42,115 nucleotides of DNA from Seleniivibrio sp. (GCF_021209385.1 NZ_JAJOIL010000017.1:1-42115); one strand, 5' to 3'; counted from the first letter of the stretch, positions 25,465 through 34,284 are shown. Notes: generated by a model not told the origin, from the letters alone. Translations and numbers: made by a program.

Positions 25465-26916
25465 ATGATTAGATTATTTTTCACCAAAAGATCCGGAACG
25501 GTTATAACAGGGGGAGCTGTCTTTGCTGTACTCATTTATGTTCTTGCCGACAGCTATATTGACTCCCGATTTCAACATGATGATGTGACGAGAGAAATAT
25601 TTGAAAAGCTTACGGTAGGCTTGCTTTTTCTTATGTTTATCAGCAGTCTGTATGTGATATTGCGTATCCTGAACAGGATGGACACACAGACGCGGGAACG
25701 GGATGAGAAATACAAAACATATATAAACAACTCGCCCGATCCGATAATTGTTTGTGACAGAAGGGGATGCATTGTCGAAACAAATCCGTCTATGCGTGAT
25801 ATCTCCGGTTATACTGAAACAGAGCTTTCCGGTATGACCATTCAGCAGATGTGGGCGGATGAAAGCGTCAAACAGGGGTATGCGGCAGTTGCAAAGATGC
25901 TGAAAACCGACACTCTTGATATCACTCTGAAATTTCTCAAGAAAGATGGTGGCGACTATTACCTCTCATGCCATGCTGTGCGTGTCGGTGATAACAGATT
26001 TCTTATTATGTGCAGGGATATGACCTCGTATGTATTAATGGACAGCCGCATCAGGCAGATGCACGATGATTTGAAAGATAAAGTCGAAGAGGAACTGAAA
26101 AAACGCCAGCGTCAGGAACATCTTATAGAAAATCAGAAAAAAATGGCGGATATGAGCAAGCTTTTAAGTGCCATTGCACACCAGTGGCGGCAGCCGCTCA
26201 ACGTCCTTTCGCTCTACTGCATCGACCTTAATGACACTTATAAGGCTGGCGGACTGAATGACAAATATATGGACGACTACAATACAGTGGTTACATCCAC
26301 TATAGAAAAAATGTCCGACATTATAGATGATTTCAGGCTTTTCTTCGCGCCGGAAAAAGCAGGAACCGAATTTTGTGTGACAGTGGAAATTACTGATGTA
26401 CTCAGTATCCTTCAGGCACAGCTTAACTATCTGGGTATTGAGATTGAATTGCAATGTAAGTGCGGCAGACAGTATTCAACCTGCAAAAACATCGCTGAAT
26501 GTCCCGACTGTGCGTACAGATGGATGATTGTTCGCGGTGAACAGGACAGGTTCCGGCATGTTATGCTGAACCTGATATACAACAGCATTGATGCCATTAA
26601 CGAAAAATCTGAAAGTTTATCTGGCTATAAAGGGAAAATAACAATCTCGGTTTCGTGTGTAAAAGAGAATGTCCGCATATCCGTTGCAGATAACGGAACC
26701 GGAATTCCCGATGATGTACGCGAGCATGTATTTGAACCCTATTTCTCCACAAAAGAGGAAGGAAAAGGCGCCGGAATAGGGCTTTTCATGTCCAGACTGG
26801 TGGTAAAGGATCAGATGCACGGGGATATTGAGCTGAGGAATACGAAAGACGGAGCCGAAGCAGTGATAACTCTTCCCGTGATGAAAGCTCAGGTGTCAAG
26901 CACTTTGACAATGTGA
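25465..26916 (+). CDS. PAS-domain sensor histidine kinase with inserted cysteine cluster
   Basis: A 483-aa kinase. Two membrane helices (about residues 13-29 and 49-68) enclose a short loop, then a PAS domain ('YINNSPDPIIVCDRRGCIVETN', about 89-195), a coiled coil and the H-box 'AIAHQWRQPLN' with phospho-accepting H239. The ATPase domain has 'NLIYNSIDAI' (N box), 'VADNGTGIP' and 'STKEEGKGAGIGL'. Between the H-box helices and the N box five cysteines are packed: C331, C333, C340, C346 and C349, a zinc-ribbon or redox-type insert that is not part of the usual domain. No adjacent response regulator; the nearest is at 6132. The last 28 bp overlap the convergent phosphatase gene. Confidence 0.92.
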   Translation: MIRLFFTKRSGTVITGGAVFAVLIYVLADSYIDSRFQHDDVTREIFEKLTVGLLFLMFISSLYVILRILNRMDTQTRERDEKYKTYINNSPDPIIVCDRRGCIVETNPSMRDISGYTETELSGMTIQQMWADESVKQGYAAVAKMLKTDTLDITLKFLKKDGGDYYLSCHAVRVGDNRFLIMCRDMTSYVLMDSRIRQMHDDLKDKVEEELKKRQRQEHLIENQKKMADMSKLLSAIAHQWRQPLNVLSLYCIDLNDTYKAGGLNDKYMDDYNTVVTSTIEKMSDIIDDFRLFFAPEKAGTEFCVTVEITDVLSILQAQLNYLGIEIELQCKCGRQYSTCKNIAECPDCAYRWMIVRGEQDRFRHVMLNLIYNSIDAINEKSESLSGYKGKITISVSCVKENVRISVADNGTGIPDDVREHVFEPYFSTKEEGKGAGIGLFMSRLVVKDQMHGDIELRNTKDGAEAVITLPVMKAQVSSTLTM

Positions 26917-28877
26917 ACGGTGTTGCCTTTGTCGCTGTAATACAGCCCGTCGACAAGGTTATCGGTGATAAAGATGCCTCTGCCGTTGTACTTTTTAGTG
27001 TCTATTTTGAATAGATTGCCGTCAAAACTGCTGAATTTGAATATTTCGGATACGTTGAACCCGCTCCCGCTGTCGGTTATCTCAACGGTAAGAAGCTTTT
27101 GTCCTTCTGTGCCTGTCTGAGCGGAACGGCACCTTATCATTATCTCTTTGTTATAATCGGATGTGTCCTCTTTTGTATGCTCTGCGATGAAGTCGTCATA
27201 CACCCCTCCGCGTATCATGTCCTGTTTCTGGCGGAATGAAAGTCCCAGGCTTCCGTGTTCAAGAGCATTCATCAGCATTTCGCCGACTGCAAACTCAAAG
27301 GTGGAAACTTCAACGCTGTCAACTCCCTGTGCCTCCATAAAGGCGTTTATCCTTTCTCCTGCGGTACTCAGTTCCGACGCGCCGGAATGTATGGAGAAGG
27401 AATCTTCTGCAATTATTTCGTTCTGTTCGGTGCTTATGAAGAAAAAAGTTATGTCGTCTTCGTTCTGGGTTATGTCTTCGTTTACCATCCTGAGCAGGTG
27501 TTTTTTTGTTGCCGCCCTGCTGAAACAGTCCGGAAGTTTGTCGTAATAGAGAGAACCGTCGCTTGTGGTGGACTCCGAAAGTCCGTCGGAATATATCAGT
27601 ATTTTGTCGATACCTTTCAGGCTGAATTCCGTGATCTCCTTAACAGCCATAAAACGCATTATCGGCATATTCGGTGTGCGGAGTTTTTGTATTGTGCCGT
27701 CTTTCATTTTTGCGAGGATTGGCGGCATGCCGAAGCTGGATACGGCAATTGTGTCCGTGTTGGTATCTATCATTGCAAATACGGCGCACAGTGCTTCATC
27801 CTCCATCAGTCTGTCGCGGATGTAGTGGAGGAACGACGAGAGCATCCTGCTCATGTCAAAGTCGTTTTTGATTATGGAAAGTTCAACGGAGTGGTTTATG
27901 AAAGAGCTTGACTGCAATGCGGTTACGGATGCAGAGAGCCCTTTGCCCATTGCGTCTATTATGTAAAGAAAGTACCTTCCGTCCTTTATGTTCATGTTTC
28001 CGTAGATGTCTCCGCTCATGATGTCCAGCGGTTTGAAATAGGTCTCGAAAAAGAAACGGCTGCCCTTTGTGCCGGATATTTCATCCTTTATGACAAGCAT
28101 CTGTTTTTTAAATGCTGACGCCTGCTGGGTGGAGTGGTATCTCTCCTGATATTGCAGAAGCTCAAGCTCTTTCTGCCTGTCTATGGCTCGTCCGGACACC
28201 GGATAGAATATCAGTATGCTTCCGCTCTGCTTATTGTTTTCATATATTATTGTCAGCGTACCGGAAAGCAGCAGTTCTCTGCCTTTGCAGGTGGTGTGTG
28301 GCTGTTCCTCAAATCTGGTTGTGTCGTCCATGAAAGGATGCATTGTGAAAATATCGTTCAGAGTCATAAGGTTCAGCTCGGAACCCTTCATATCCAGAAT
28401 ATTTTTCGCTGCTTCGTTCATAAAGGTTACGCGTCCGTCGGCGTTCATCACCATTATGCCGTGTTCAACGCAGTTGGCAAGGTCACGCAGTCTGTGCACA
28501 GCTTTATGTACCAGCGATGCGTATTTTGTATCTCTGCCCTGCTGGAGCTGTTTTATTCCTTCCGTTACGGATTGTTTCGTGAAAAATGTATTGATGCCGA
28601 TGTCTGCGAAACGGGAAAGGTTGCTGTCTGATGTCAGAAAAACAGCCGTTTTCGGAGCGTCGGGAGCCCGAAGTATCGGTGCCACTTCAAAAAGGCATTC
28701 GTCGTCTGTACCTTCACTGTCGAATACGATGGCGTCAGGTTTATCCTCTGCCAGTCTTTTCAACAGGTTATTTTTTCCATATACCTGATCATATTCGGCA
28801 ATCATTCGACAGAACGGATCGGAAATATCACAAAAGTTAATTTTTGAATTATATATTAAAATCTTTTTCATGCTCAT
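26889..28877 (-). CDS. Receiver-PAS-PP2C phosphatase with C-terminal anti-sigma-type kinase domain
   Basis: I start at M28877 ('MSMKKILIY'; the alternative is 28871), giving 662 aa. Domain order: a receiver-like domain (about residues 3-115) that keeps an aspartate in 'IVFDSEG', a threonine/serine and a lysine, but lacks the N-terminal acidic pair; a PAS domain ('VEHGIMVMNADGRVTFMNEA'); a SpoIIE-type PP2C ('DIMSGDIYG', 'IDAMGKGLSASV', 'LIYSDGLSES', 'NEDDITFFFI'); and a HATPase_c_2 domain ('EMLMNALEHGSLG', 'ITDSGSGF', 'NGRGIFITDNL') like RsbW. It thus joins the phosphatase and kinase sides of a partner-switching module. No STAS antagonist is in the window. Confidence 0.88.
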   Translation of the reverse strand: MSMKKILIYNSKINFCDISDPFCRMIAEYDQVYGKNNLLKRLAEDKPDAIVFDSEGTDDECLFEVAPILRAPDAPKTAVFLTSDSNLSRFADIGINTFFTKQSVTEGIKQLQQGRDTKYASLVHKAVHRLRDLANCVEHGIMVMNADGRVTFMNEAAKNILDMKGSELNLMTLNDIFTMHPFMDDTTRFEEQPHTTCKGRELLLSGTLTIIYENNKQSGSILIFYPVSGRAIDRQKELELLQYQERYHSTQQASAFKKQMLVIKDEISGTKGSRFFFETYFKPLDIMSGDIYGNMNIKDGRYFLYIIDAMGKGLSASVTALQSSSFINHSVELSIIKNDFDMSRMLSSFLHYIRDRLMEDEALCAVFAMIDTNTDTIAVSSFGMPPILAKMKDGTIQKLRTPNMPIMRFMAVKEITEFSLKGIDKILIYSDGLSESTTSDGSLYYDKLPDCFSRAATKKHLLRMVNEDITQNEDDITFFFISTEQNEIIAEDSFSIHSGASELSTAGERINAFMEAQGVDSVEVSTFEFAVGEMLMNALEHGSLGLSFRQKQDMIRGGVYDDFIAEHTKEDTSDYNKEIMIRCRSAQTGTEGQKLLTVEITDSGSGFNVSEIFKFSSFDGNLFKIDTKKYNGRGIFITDNLVDGLYYSDKGNTVHIVKVLDT

Positions 28878-28928
28878 CCATAATTTATATGCACAAAGGA
28901 AAAAATACAGGATTATTCCTAACACTCT

Positions 28929-28956
28929 TTTACAATCCTGCAAAATGTATTATGAT
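28929..28956 (+). promoter_or_regulatory. Probable promoter placing moeA transcription start at its ATG
   Basis: TTTACA and TATGAT are spaced by 16 bp. The -10 ends 6 bp before the moeA ATG at 28963, so transcription would start at or next to the start codon. Confidence 0.5.
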
Positions 28957-28962
28957 TATAGC

Positions 28963-30108
28963 ATGAAACTTGAAGAAGCATTTAACACCATAATATCTTT
29001 TATACCCGGCGCAAAGCCGGAGGAGGTACCCCTCATCGCGGCTGCGGGAAGGGTTCTGGCAGAGGATATCGTTGCCCAGCACGATTATCCGGAGGCTGAC
29101 ATGTCCCGTATGGACGGTTATGCCGTGGGAAAAGGAAGCGAAGGCGTTTGTATAGTAGTGCAGGAGCTTTCCGCCGCAGACAGCTATGACAAGCCGCTGA
29201 AAAAAGGCGAGTGTATCCGTGTTGCCACCGGAGCGAAAGTTCCCACAAACACTGATTTTGTCGTTCCTTTTGAAAATGCCCACAGAAACGGAGAGAATGT
29301 CACATACCAGCAGGGAGAGGAGCGCAAAAGGCACATTACTCAGGCGGGAAGCGACATTAAAAAAGGGGATGTCTTAGCGCGCAAAGGGATGCGGGTAGAC
29401 ATACGGCTTATGGAGGTATTTGCCAGTATGCGCTTTGCCACTCTGCCCTGTGCAAAAGCGCCTCTGATAGGTGTTATCTCCACAGGTTCCGAACTGGTGG
29501 AGGATTTCACGCAGAAAGGCACCGTTAACAGCAACTATTACCACATGGCGGGACTGCTGCGCATTTTCGATGTGGATATGAAATATTACGGGGTAATCCC
29601 AGACGACGAGGGTCTGCTTTCAAAAATTATGAAACAGGCGGCTCTTGAGTGCGATATGATCGTGACGTTCGGCGGAACCGGCTATTCCAGATATGACCTG
29701 CTTAAGCTCACGGTTCTTGAGGCGGGCGGCGAGATACCAGTTGAAGGACTTCGCGTCAGCCCCGGCAAAACTTTCCGTTTCGGACTTCTGGGCGGAAAAC
29801 CGCTGTTTATGTTCCCCGGTTCACCTGCTGGTGCCATAGCATGTTCGGAAGTGTTCCTTGTTCAGGCGATACGCAAATGGCACGGGCTTAAGACCGGAAA
29901 CATAAAGGCACAAATCAACTTCCCTGTGAAAAAGAGAAAAGGTTTTGCAAAACTGGTCAGAACATGGCTCACTATAAATGATGAAGGTATGGCTGTGGCT
30001 TGCCAGAACGGAGTGGGATTCCCCTGTGTCGCCGCTATAGCGGAAGATACGGAAGAGGTTCAGAGGGGCGATCTTGTGGATGTATGGCTTGCGAGCAAAA
30101 TGCTCTGA
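28963..30108 (+). CDS. moeA: Molybdopterin molybdenumtransferase
   Basis: Inserts molybdenum (or, in some anaerobes, tungsten) into adenylated molybdopterin. 381 aa from M28963 ('MKLEEAFNTI'). Motifs: 'PEADMSRMDGYAV' (conserved MDGYA), 'IRVATGAKVPTNTDFVVPFE', 'VISTGSELVE', 'VTFGGTGYSRYDLL' and 'MFPGSPAGAIACSEVF'. No Shine-Dalgarno precedes this ATG and a likely -10 lies directly upstream, so the mRNA may be leaderless; longer in-frame starts upstream overlap the divergent phosphatase gene. The AFOR homologue, which would need this cofactor, is on the opposite strand 2 kb away. Confidence 0.93.
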   Translation: MKLEEAFNTIISFIPGAKPEEVPLIAAAGRVLAEDIVAQHDYPEADMSRMDGYAVGKGSEGVCIVVQELSAADSYDKPLKKGECIRVATGAKVPTNTDFVVPFENAHRNGENVTYQQGEERKRHITQAGSDIKKGDVLARKGMRVDIRLMEVFASMRFATLPCAKAPLIGVISTGSELVEDFTQKGTVNSNYYHMAGLLRIFDVDMKYYGVIPDDEGLLSKIMKQAALECDMIVTFGGTGYSRYDLLKLTVLEAGGEIPVEGLRVSPGKTFRFGLLGGKPLFMFPGSPAGAIACSEVFLVQAIRKWHGLKTGNIKAQINFPVKKRKGFAKLVRTWLTINDEGMAVACQNGVGFPCVAAIAEDTEEVQRGDLVDVWLASKML

Positions 30109-30149
30109 TATGGCGAATAAGTTATAATAGACTGCTTCAGGATTAACCC

Positions 30150-30198
30150 TTCGCAGAAGACCATGTCTTCGCGAGGAGTGTTCACGACGAAGCGATCT
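30150..30198. repeat. Degenerate dispersed palindrome-like repeat
   Basis: Nested CTTCG/CGAAG segments ('TCTTCGCGAGGAGTG' then 'GACGAAGCGATCT') resemble a widespread intergenic repeat. It ends in the class II aldolase stop codon and may serve as its transcript end. Only one copy is in the window. Confidence 0.35.
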
Positions 30199-31327
30199 AT
30201 TGTATTATGATTTTCTGATATTCCTTTAACGCCGCGGTCTCTGTTTCTGTCAGCAGCCGCAGCGCTTCGTTAAAATCACCAGCGGACACGGTGAAAACGC
30301 CGTGTCCGTATACTGTTACACTATCACTTTTTTTCATAGCTGGCGGCAGGGTGTTCACCATTGCTCTGGGACCGTTCCCCACCTCTCCGGAAACTATCGG
30401 CACTTTTCCTATGTATCTTTCCTTTGTACAGGCATAGTGACATTTGCCTCTGTTTTCGCATTTTTCCGCGCACATCATTGACATTATGACGGCAAAGCGC
30501 GGATGTGCATGGAGAATGACCTTCTTGTCAGTGGTTTCGTAAATCCTTCTGTGGGATGCCAATTCACTGGATGCGGTCAATCCTGTGCATGTGGATTCGT
30601 CCAGAGGACAGATATCGGTTTCATTTTCAAGCTCGTCCAGACTGCTTCCTGTCCTGCTTATGTATATGTTCTTGCCCTCAAAGACAGAAATGTTGCCGAA
30701 AAATGAATCAACAAGTCCCAAATAGACTGTTGTTCTGCCCGCTTGTGCCATAGCTGATAATATGGATTGTTCCGATTGAAAGATATCTTTATCAAGAGAC
30801 GGCGTATCGTTTACGGCGAATCTCTTTATGTAGCTGTTCAGAAGTTCGAGCGTCAGTTCTTTGTCGTAGGGCTTTCCGAGTAGTGCCGCTTCCCCTGCGT
30901 CTGCAAAAAATTTCACGAACCCGCTGAATATGACAGAGCTGGCAAATATAAATGCCTGTTCTGCGCCGAACGGGGCGGCTGTTGCTATTCCCTGTCCGCG
31001 GACGAAGACTGCCTTGCGGCGTTTGAGCGCGTCAGGCACTTCCGAAAAGCTGTCTGCAACAGGAACCGTGTGCAGAAAAGTTCTTGTTTCGGAATCGTTG
31101 GGTGCGAACTCGCCGCCTTTTGCCGCTGCTTCCAATGCTGACATGAACGGTTCTGCCGGGCGGACAAAAAGAAGTGAATAGGTCTTGATATGTGAGGCTA
31201 TTTCCGAAAGCTCTTTATCAGCGGTGTCGCCATATATAGTTACAGTGTCTTCGGTTACGATATAGATCGCTTTGTCTGCTAGCTTACTTAGTTTGAGTTT
31301 ATTCAGGTATTTATCGAAAAGGCTCAT
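30197..31327 (-). CDS. Two-domain class II aldolase/adducin-family protein with Cys cluster
   Basis: 376 aa, about 150 longer than the fuculose-phosphate aldolase family norm. The C-terminal half carries the whole active site: 'FFGNISV' (N212), the catalytic acid E255 in 'ASSELASH', zinc ligands H273 and H275 in 'ILHAHP', and H342 in 'VYGHG'. The N-terminal half ('RRKAVFVRGQGIATAAPFGAEQAF', about 103-126) looks like a worn copy of the same fold without these residues. An insert holds C286, C290, C296 and C300, plus C240 and C247, a pattern suggesting a bound metal or cluster. It is the last gene of the operon and overlaps the AFOR stop by four bases. Likely reaction: retro-aldol cleavage of 5-deoxyribulose-1-phosphate or methylthioribulose-1-phosphate to dihydroxyacetone phosphate plus an aldehyde; inferred from mtnA. 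Confidence 0.75.
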   Translation of the reverse strand: MSLFDKYLNKLKLSKLADKAIYIVTEDTVTIYGDTADKELSEIASHIKTYSLLFVRPAEPFMSALEAAAKGGEFAPNDSETRTFLHTVPVADSFSEVPDALKRRKAVFVRGQGIATAAPFGAEQAFIFASSVIFSGFVKFFADAGEAALLGKPYDKELTLELLNSYIKRFAVNDTPSLDKDIFQSEQSILSAMAQAGRTTVYLGLVDSFFGNISVFEGKNIYISRTGSSLDELENETDICPLDESTCTGLTASSELASHRRIYETTDKKVILHAHPRFAVIMSMMCAEKCENRGKCHYACTKERYIGKVPIVSGEVGNGPRAMVNTLPPAMKKSDSVTVYGHGVFTVSAGDFNEALRLLTETETAALKEYQKIIIQ

Positions 31328-32774
31328 ACAAGCCCCCGTATGCGGTGGTATTTTTTCAGTTCGGCATCAAACTCTTTCTGCTGCTGTGCCGACAGGACAC
31401 CTTCCGGCAGTCTGTCCGTTTCTATGCCGAAACCCAGTCTGCGAATTATTCCTATCTCGTTCATGAATATGTTGTTTCCGCATTCGGCAAGTTGTGCCGC
31501 AGTTGTTCCGAGCGCCTTGGAATATTCCTCCAGTGATGCAGAAAAGAGGACGTACCGGCAGACAGGCAGCGAATCAGCCGCCGCCTTTGCGTTTTCATAG
31601 GCTATGTTTATGACGGCTTTGCCCTCGGCAGAGTGTCTGTCAGTGGGGACGGGTTTTCTTAGTATCTCGTGGGTGACTGCCATTGCGGTTGTCCAGTCCG
31701 CGCCGTTTGTGGAGGTTGCATAACCCAGCGCCACGCCCATTGCGCCATCGGGTGCGAAGGCAGGCAGTTCAATGCCTTTAACGGTGAGACTATCCGAGCC
31801 TTTGTAATATTCTTTTGGAATATTATAGAGAAATTTTTCAGCATCCATGCCCGACTGCACTATGCAGTGGCAGGCGGTTGTTATGTCTATGCCCTGTTTC
31901 AGGCAGTAGTTATATGTTTCGAGGATTCTGTCAAACGGGATTCCCACGCTTAAGAGCATGGCAAATTCATCATATTCCGGTACCCGTAGTCCGTTCTTTT
32001 TTTTTGCGGCAGGCTATGACGCATGAACCGCATGAGACGCTTTCCGTTTTACCGAAGGCATTTGCGTTATCGTGTGCATGGGGTTTCGACATGTTGAAAA
32101 AGACGTTGGGGAGAATGTTGCGTGCATGGGAAAGGTCATAGAGTGCGGCTGTGCCGAATCTGCCGATGCCCAGTCTTCCGGTGAGCGACGGCGCGGCGTT
32201 TATCAGCCTTTCTATGTCTTCATATGCCTGTGTCGACGGAATTTCCGGTTCGTTTGCAGGCATAATGCCCACTGACAAAAGATTCATGTCGTGCATCAGA
32301 GTTCCTGTGCCGCCTCTGTGTGTTGTAAAAAATCCGTCGGAGAGGATACCGCAGTATCTTATGTTTTTGTCAGCGCCCGCTTCGATCTTCGCATAGCCCG
32401 CGGGTATGCTTCCGAACCGTATGTTTTTGTCTATGATCAGGCTTACGGGTTTGTCCGCCCGTCCTGTAATGATAAGCCCGTCGTATCCCGCTCTTTTCAG
32501 TGCCGTTGCGAATCCGCCGCCGAAATTCGAGCGGAACAACCCCCCCCGTTCGCGGGTCTATGTGCATGACAGCGCATCTGGCTGTGGTCTGATAACCTGT
32601 ACCCGTGAGCGGTCCTGTGCAAAATATAAGAGGATTTTCGCTGAGATGTTTGCCAAGAAGATATCCGCACAGTCCCCGACCGCCGATATATCTGTCATAG
32701 ATGCCTTTTTCAGGTGTTACAATGCTGTGGGAAAGGTCTGTCAGCGAGACTGAGAGTATCTTTCCGGTATACAT
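31324..32774 (-). pseudogene. Aldehyde:ferredoxin oxidoreductase homologue, broken by two homopolymer indels
   Basis: Three frames in series read as one 482-aa AFOR-family (tungsten-pterin) enzyme once one base is removed from a G8 tract (forward C8 at 32540-32547) and one from an A9 tract (forward T9 at 31997-32005). Part 1: 'YIGGRGLCGYLLGKHL' and 'FCTGPLTGTGYQTTARCAV'. Part 2 joins as 'RTGGLFRSNFGGGFATALKRAG'. Part 3 joins as 'KNGLRVPEYDEFAMLLSVGI'. The [4Fe-4S] cysteines are present: 'CGSCVIAC' and the late 'VCRYVLF'. It is about 120 residues shorter than typical AFOR. Both errors are +1 and both in homopolymers, so sequencing error, slippage-rescued expression or true decay are all possible. 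It shares one base with the mtnA stop (TGATG). Confidence 0.8.
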
Positions 32775-33820
32775 CAGAATATTGCTTTAAGGTTGTTCTC
32801 GTACGGTCTTTTCACGATGCCTTTTTCCGTGATAAATCCCGAAATAAGGTATGCCGGAGTAACGTCGAAAGCCGGATTGAGAACGTTTATATCAACAGGC
32901 GCAGTGCGTTTTTCTCCGAAGAAGCAAACTTCGTCGTTTCCGCGCTGTTCTATCTCGATGTCGTATCCGCAGGATGTCTTCATGTCCAGTGTGGACGTCG
33001 GGCAGGCAACATAAAAAGGTATTCCGAAATGTTTCGCCATGATGGCTACGCCCAGCGTGCCTATCTTGTTTGCTGTGTCGCCGTTTGCGGCAACTCTGTC
33101 TGCACCCACAATAACAAGCTGTATTCTGCCGGAAGCCATGACGGATGCCGCCATGTCGTCGCATATGAGAGTAACGTCAAGCCCTGCTCTTTGCAGTTCC
33201 CATGCGGTGAGTCTTGAACCCTGACAGAGCGGGCGGGTCTCGTCGGCGTAGACCTTGAAACGTTTTTTCTGCTCCTGCGCCAGATACATGGGCGCGGTTG
33301 CAGTACCCAGACGGGAAGTGGCAAGGGAGCCTGCATTGCAGTGGGTCAGGATGCCGAAGCCGTCCTGAATGAGTTCTCTGCCGTGTTCGCCGATCATGCG
33401 GCAGGTTCTCAGGTCTTCCTGATGTATTCTGGTAGCTTCGTCCAGAATTTCTGCATACATCTCCTCTGTGGATTTTTGTACGCAGGCATAAAGTCTTTTC
33501 ATTATGCGTTTTATCGCCCAGCTGAGGTTTACGGCTGTCGGGCGGGAAGAGTTCAGGTATTTCGCGTCCTTTCCGAGGTTTTCCATGAAAAGGTTGGGTT
33601 CTTCATCAAGATGTTTCTGTGCGCAGATGCAGAGACCGTATGCCCCCGCAACGCCTATTGCCGGCGCACCGCGCACCTGTAATGTTTTTATTGCGACATA
33701 CACTTCGTCGATATTGCGAAGCGGTACTTCAATGAATATTTCAGGAAGAAGTGTCTGGTCGATGACATAGAGAATGTCCTCCTGCCATCTGAGTGTGTAT
33801 GGAAGCGACTCAAAACTCAT
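32774..33820 (-). CDS. mtnA: S-methyl-5-thioribose-1-phosphate isomerase
   Basis: Converts methylthioribose-1-phosphate (and, in characterised relatives, 5-deoxyribose-1-phosphate) to the ribulose-1-phosphate form. 348 aa. Catalytic C161 in 'LTHCNAGSLAT' and D241 in 'VGADRVAANGDTANKIGT' are intact, as is 'RGAPAIGVAGAYG'. This separates it from eIF2B-like relatives. The rest of the classical methionine-salvage genes (mtnB, mtnC, mtnD, mtnK) are absent here; a class II aldolase and an AFOR homologue take their place. It overlaps ogt by 11 bp upstream and the AFOR gene by one base. Confidence 0.95.
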   Translation of the reverse strand: MSFESLPYTLRWQEDILYVIDQTLLPEIFIEVPLRNIDEVYVAIKTLQVRGAPAIGVAGAYGLCICAQKHLDEEPNLFMENLGKDAKYLNSSRPTAVNLSWAIKRIMKRLYACVQKSTEEMYAEILDEATRIHQEDLRTCRMIGEHGRELIQDGFGILTHCNAGSLATSRLGTATAPMYLAQEQKKRFKVYADETRPLCQGSRLTAWELQRAGLDVTLICDDMAASVMASGRIQLVIVGADRVAANGDTANKIGTLGVAIMAKHFGIPFYVACPTSTLDMKTSCGYDIEIEQRGNDEVCFFGEKRTAPVDINVLNPAFDVTPAYLISGFITEKGIVKRPYENNLKAIF

Positions 33821-34283
33821 TATGCCCCTCAGCTTTCAGCAGCGCCCGTTTCATGCCGAGACCGCTGGAGAATCCCCCGATTTTTCCTCCCGCCGCCAGA
33901 ACACGGTGGCAGGGTACAATGATAAGGAATCTGTTCTTCGACATTGCCGTGCCGACAGCGCGGGATGCGCCCGCGTGACCGGAAAGAACTGCCAGCTCGC
34001 CGTATGTAACGGTTATTCCAAACGGAACCAGTGCCAATGCGCGGTACACAGCCATTGAAAAAGCTGTCGTCCACGAAAAATCAAGGTCGTCAAGCGCTTC
34101 TATAAGCATGGGCTGTCTCGAACAGTCTTTCAGGTATTCTGCCATATAGGCGAACCTTTCCGCAAGAGGCATTTGAATAAGATTTTCGGGACGTGATGAC
34201 GCAACCTCATACACCCTGTCGTTGTCAAAGGTGATGAACAGGTCGTAACCCGCAGAGCATCGCACACTGTCCCAGTGCTTCAT
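33810..34283 (-). CDS. ogt: Methylated-DNA-protein-cysteine methyltransferase
   Basis: Suicide repair of O6-methylguanine. 157 aa with the active-site 'IVPCHRVL' (C125), helix-turn-helix 'VTYGELAVLSGHAGASRAVGTAMSKN' and 'GGFSSGLGMKRALLKAEG'. No Ada-type regulatory domain. It is embedded between thiH (1 bp gap) and mtnA (11-bp overlap). A DNA alkylation repair enzyme inside a thiamine/salvage operon is odd; SAM-derived methylation damage may be the link, but this is speculation. Confidence 0.95.
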   Translation of the reverse strand: MKHWDSVRCSAGYDLFITFDNDRVYEVASSRPENLIQMPLAERFAYMAEYLKDCSRQPMLIEALDDLDFSWTTAFSMAVYRALALVPFGITVTYGELAVLSGHAGASRAVGTAMSKNRFLIIVPCHRVLAAGGKIGGFSSGLGMKRALLKAEGHNEF

Positions 34284-34284
34284 C

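Noticed and set aside
27255-27911. 218-codon plus-strand frame inside the phosphatase gene
   Set aside because: It is antisense to conserved PP2C and HATPase motifs, with no start signal or family resemblance.
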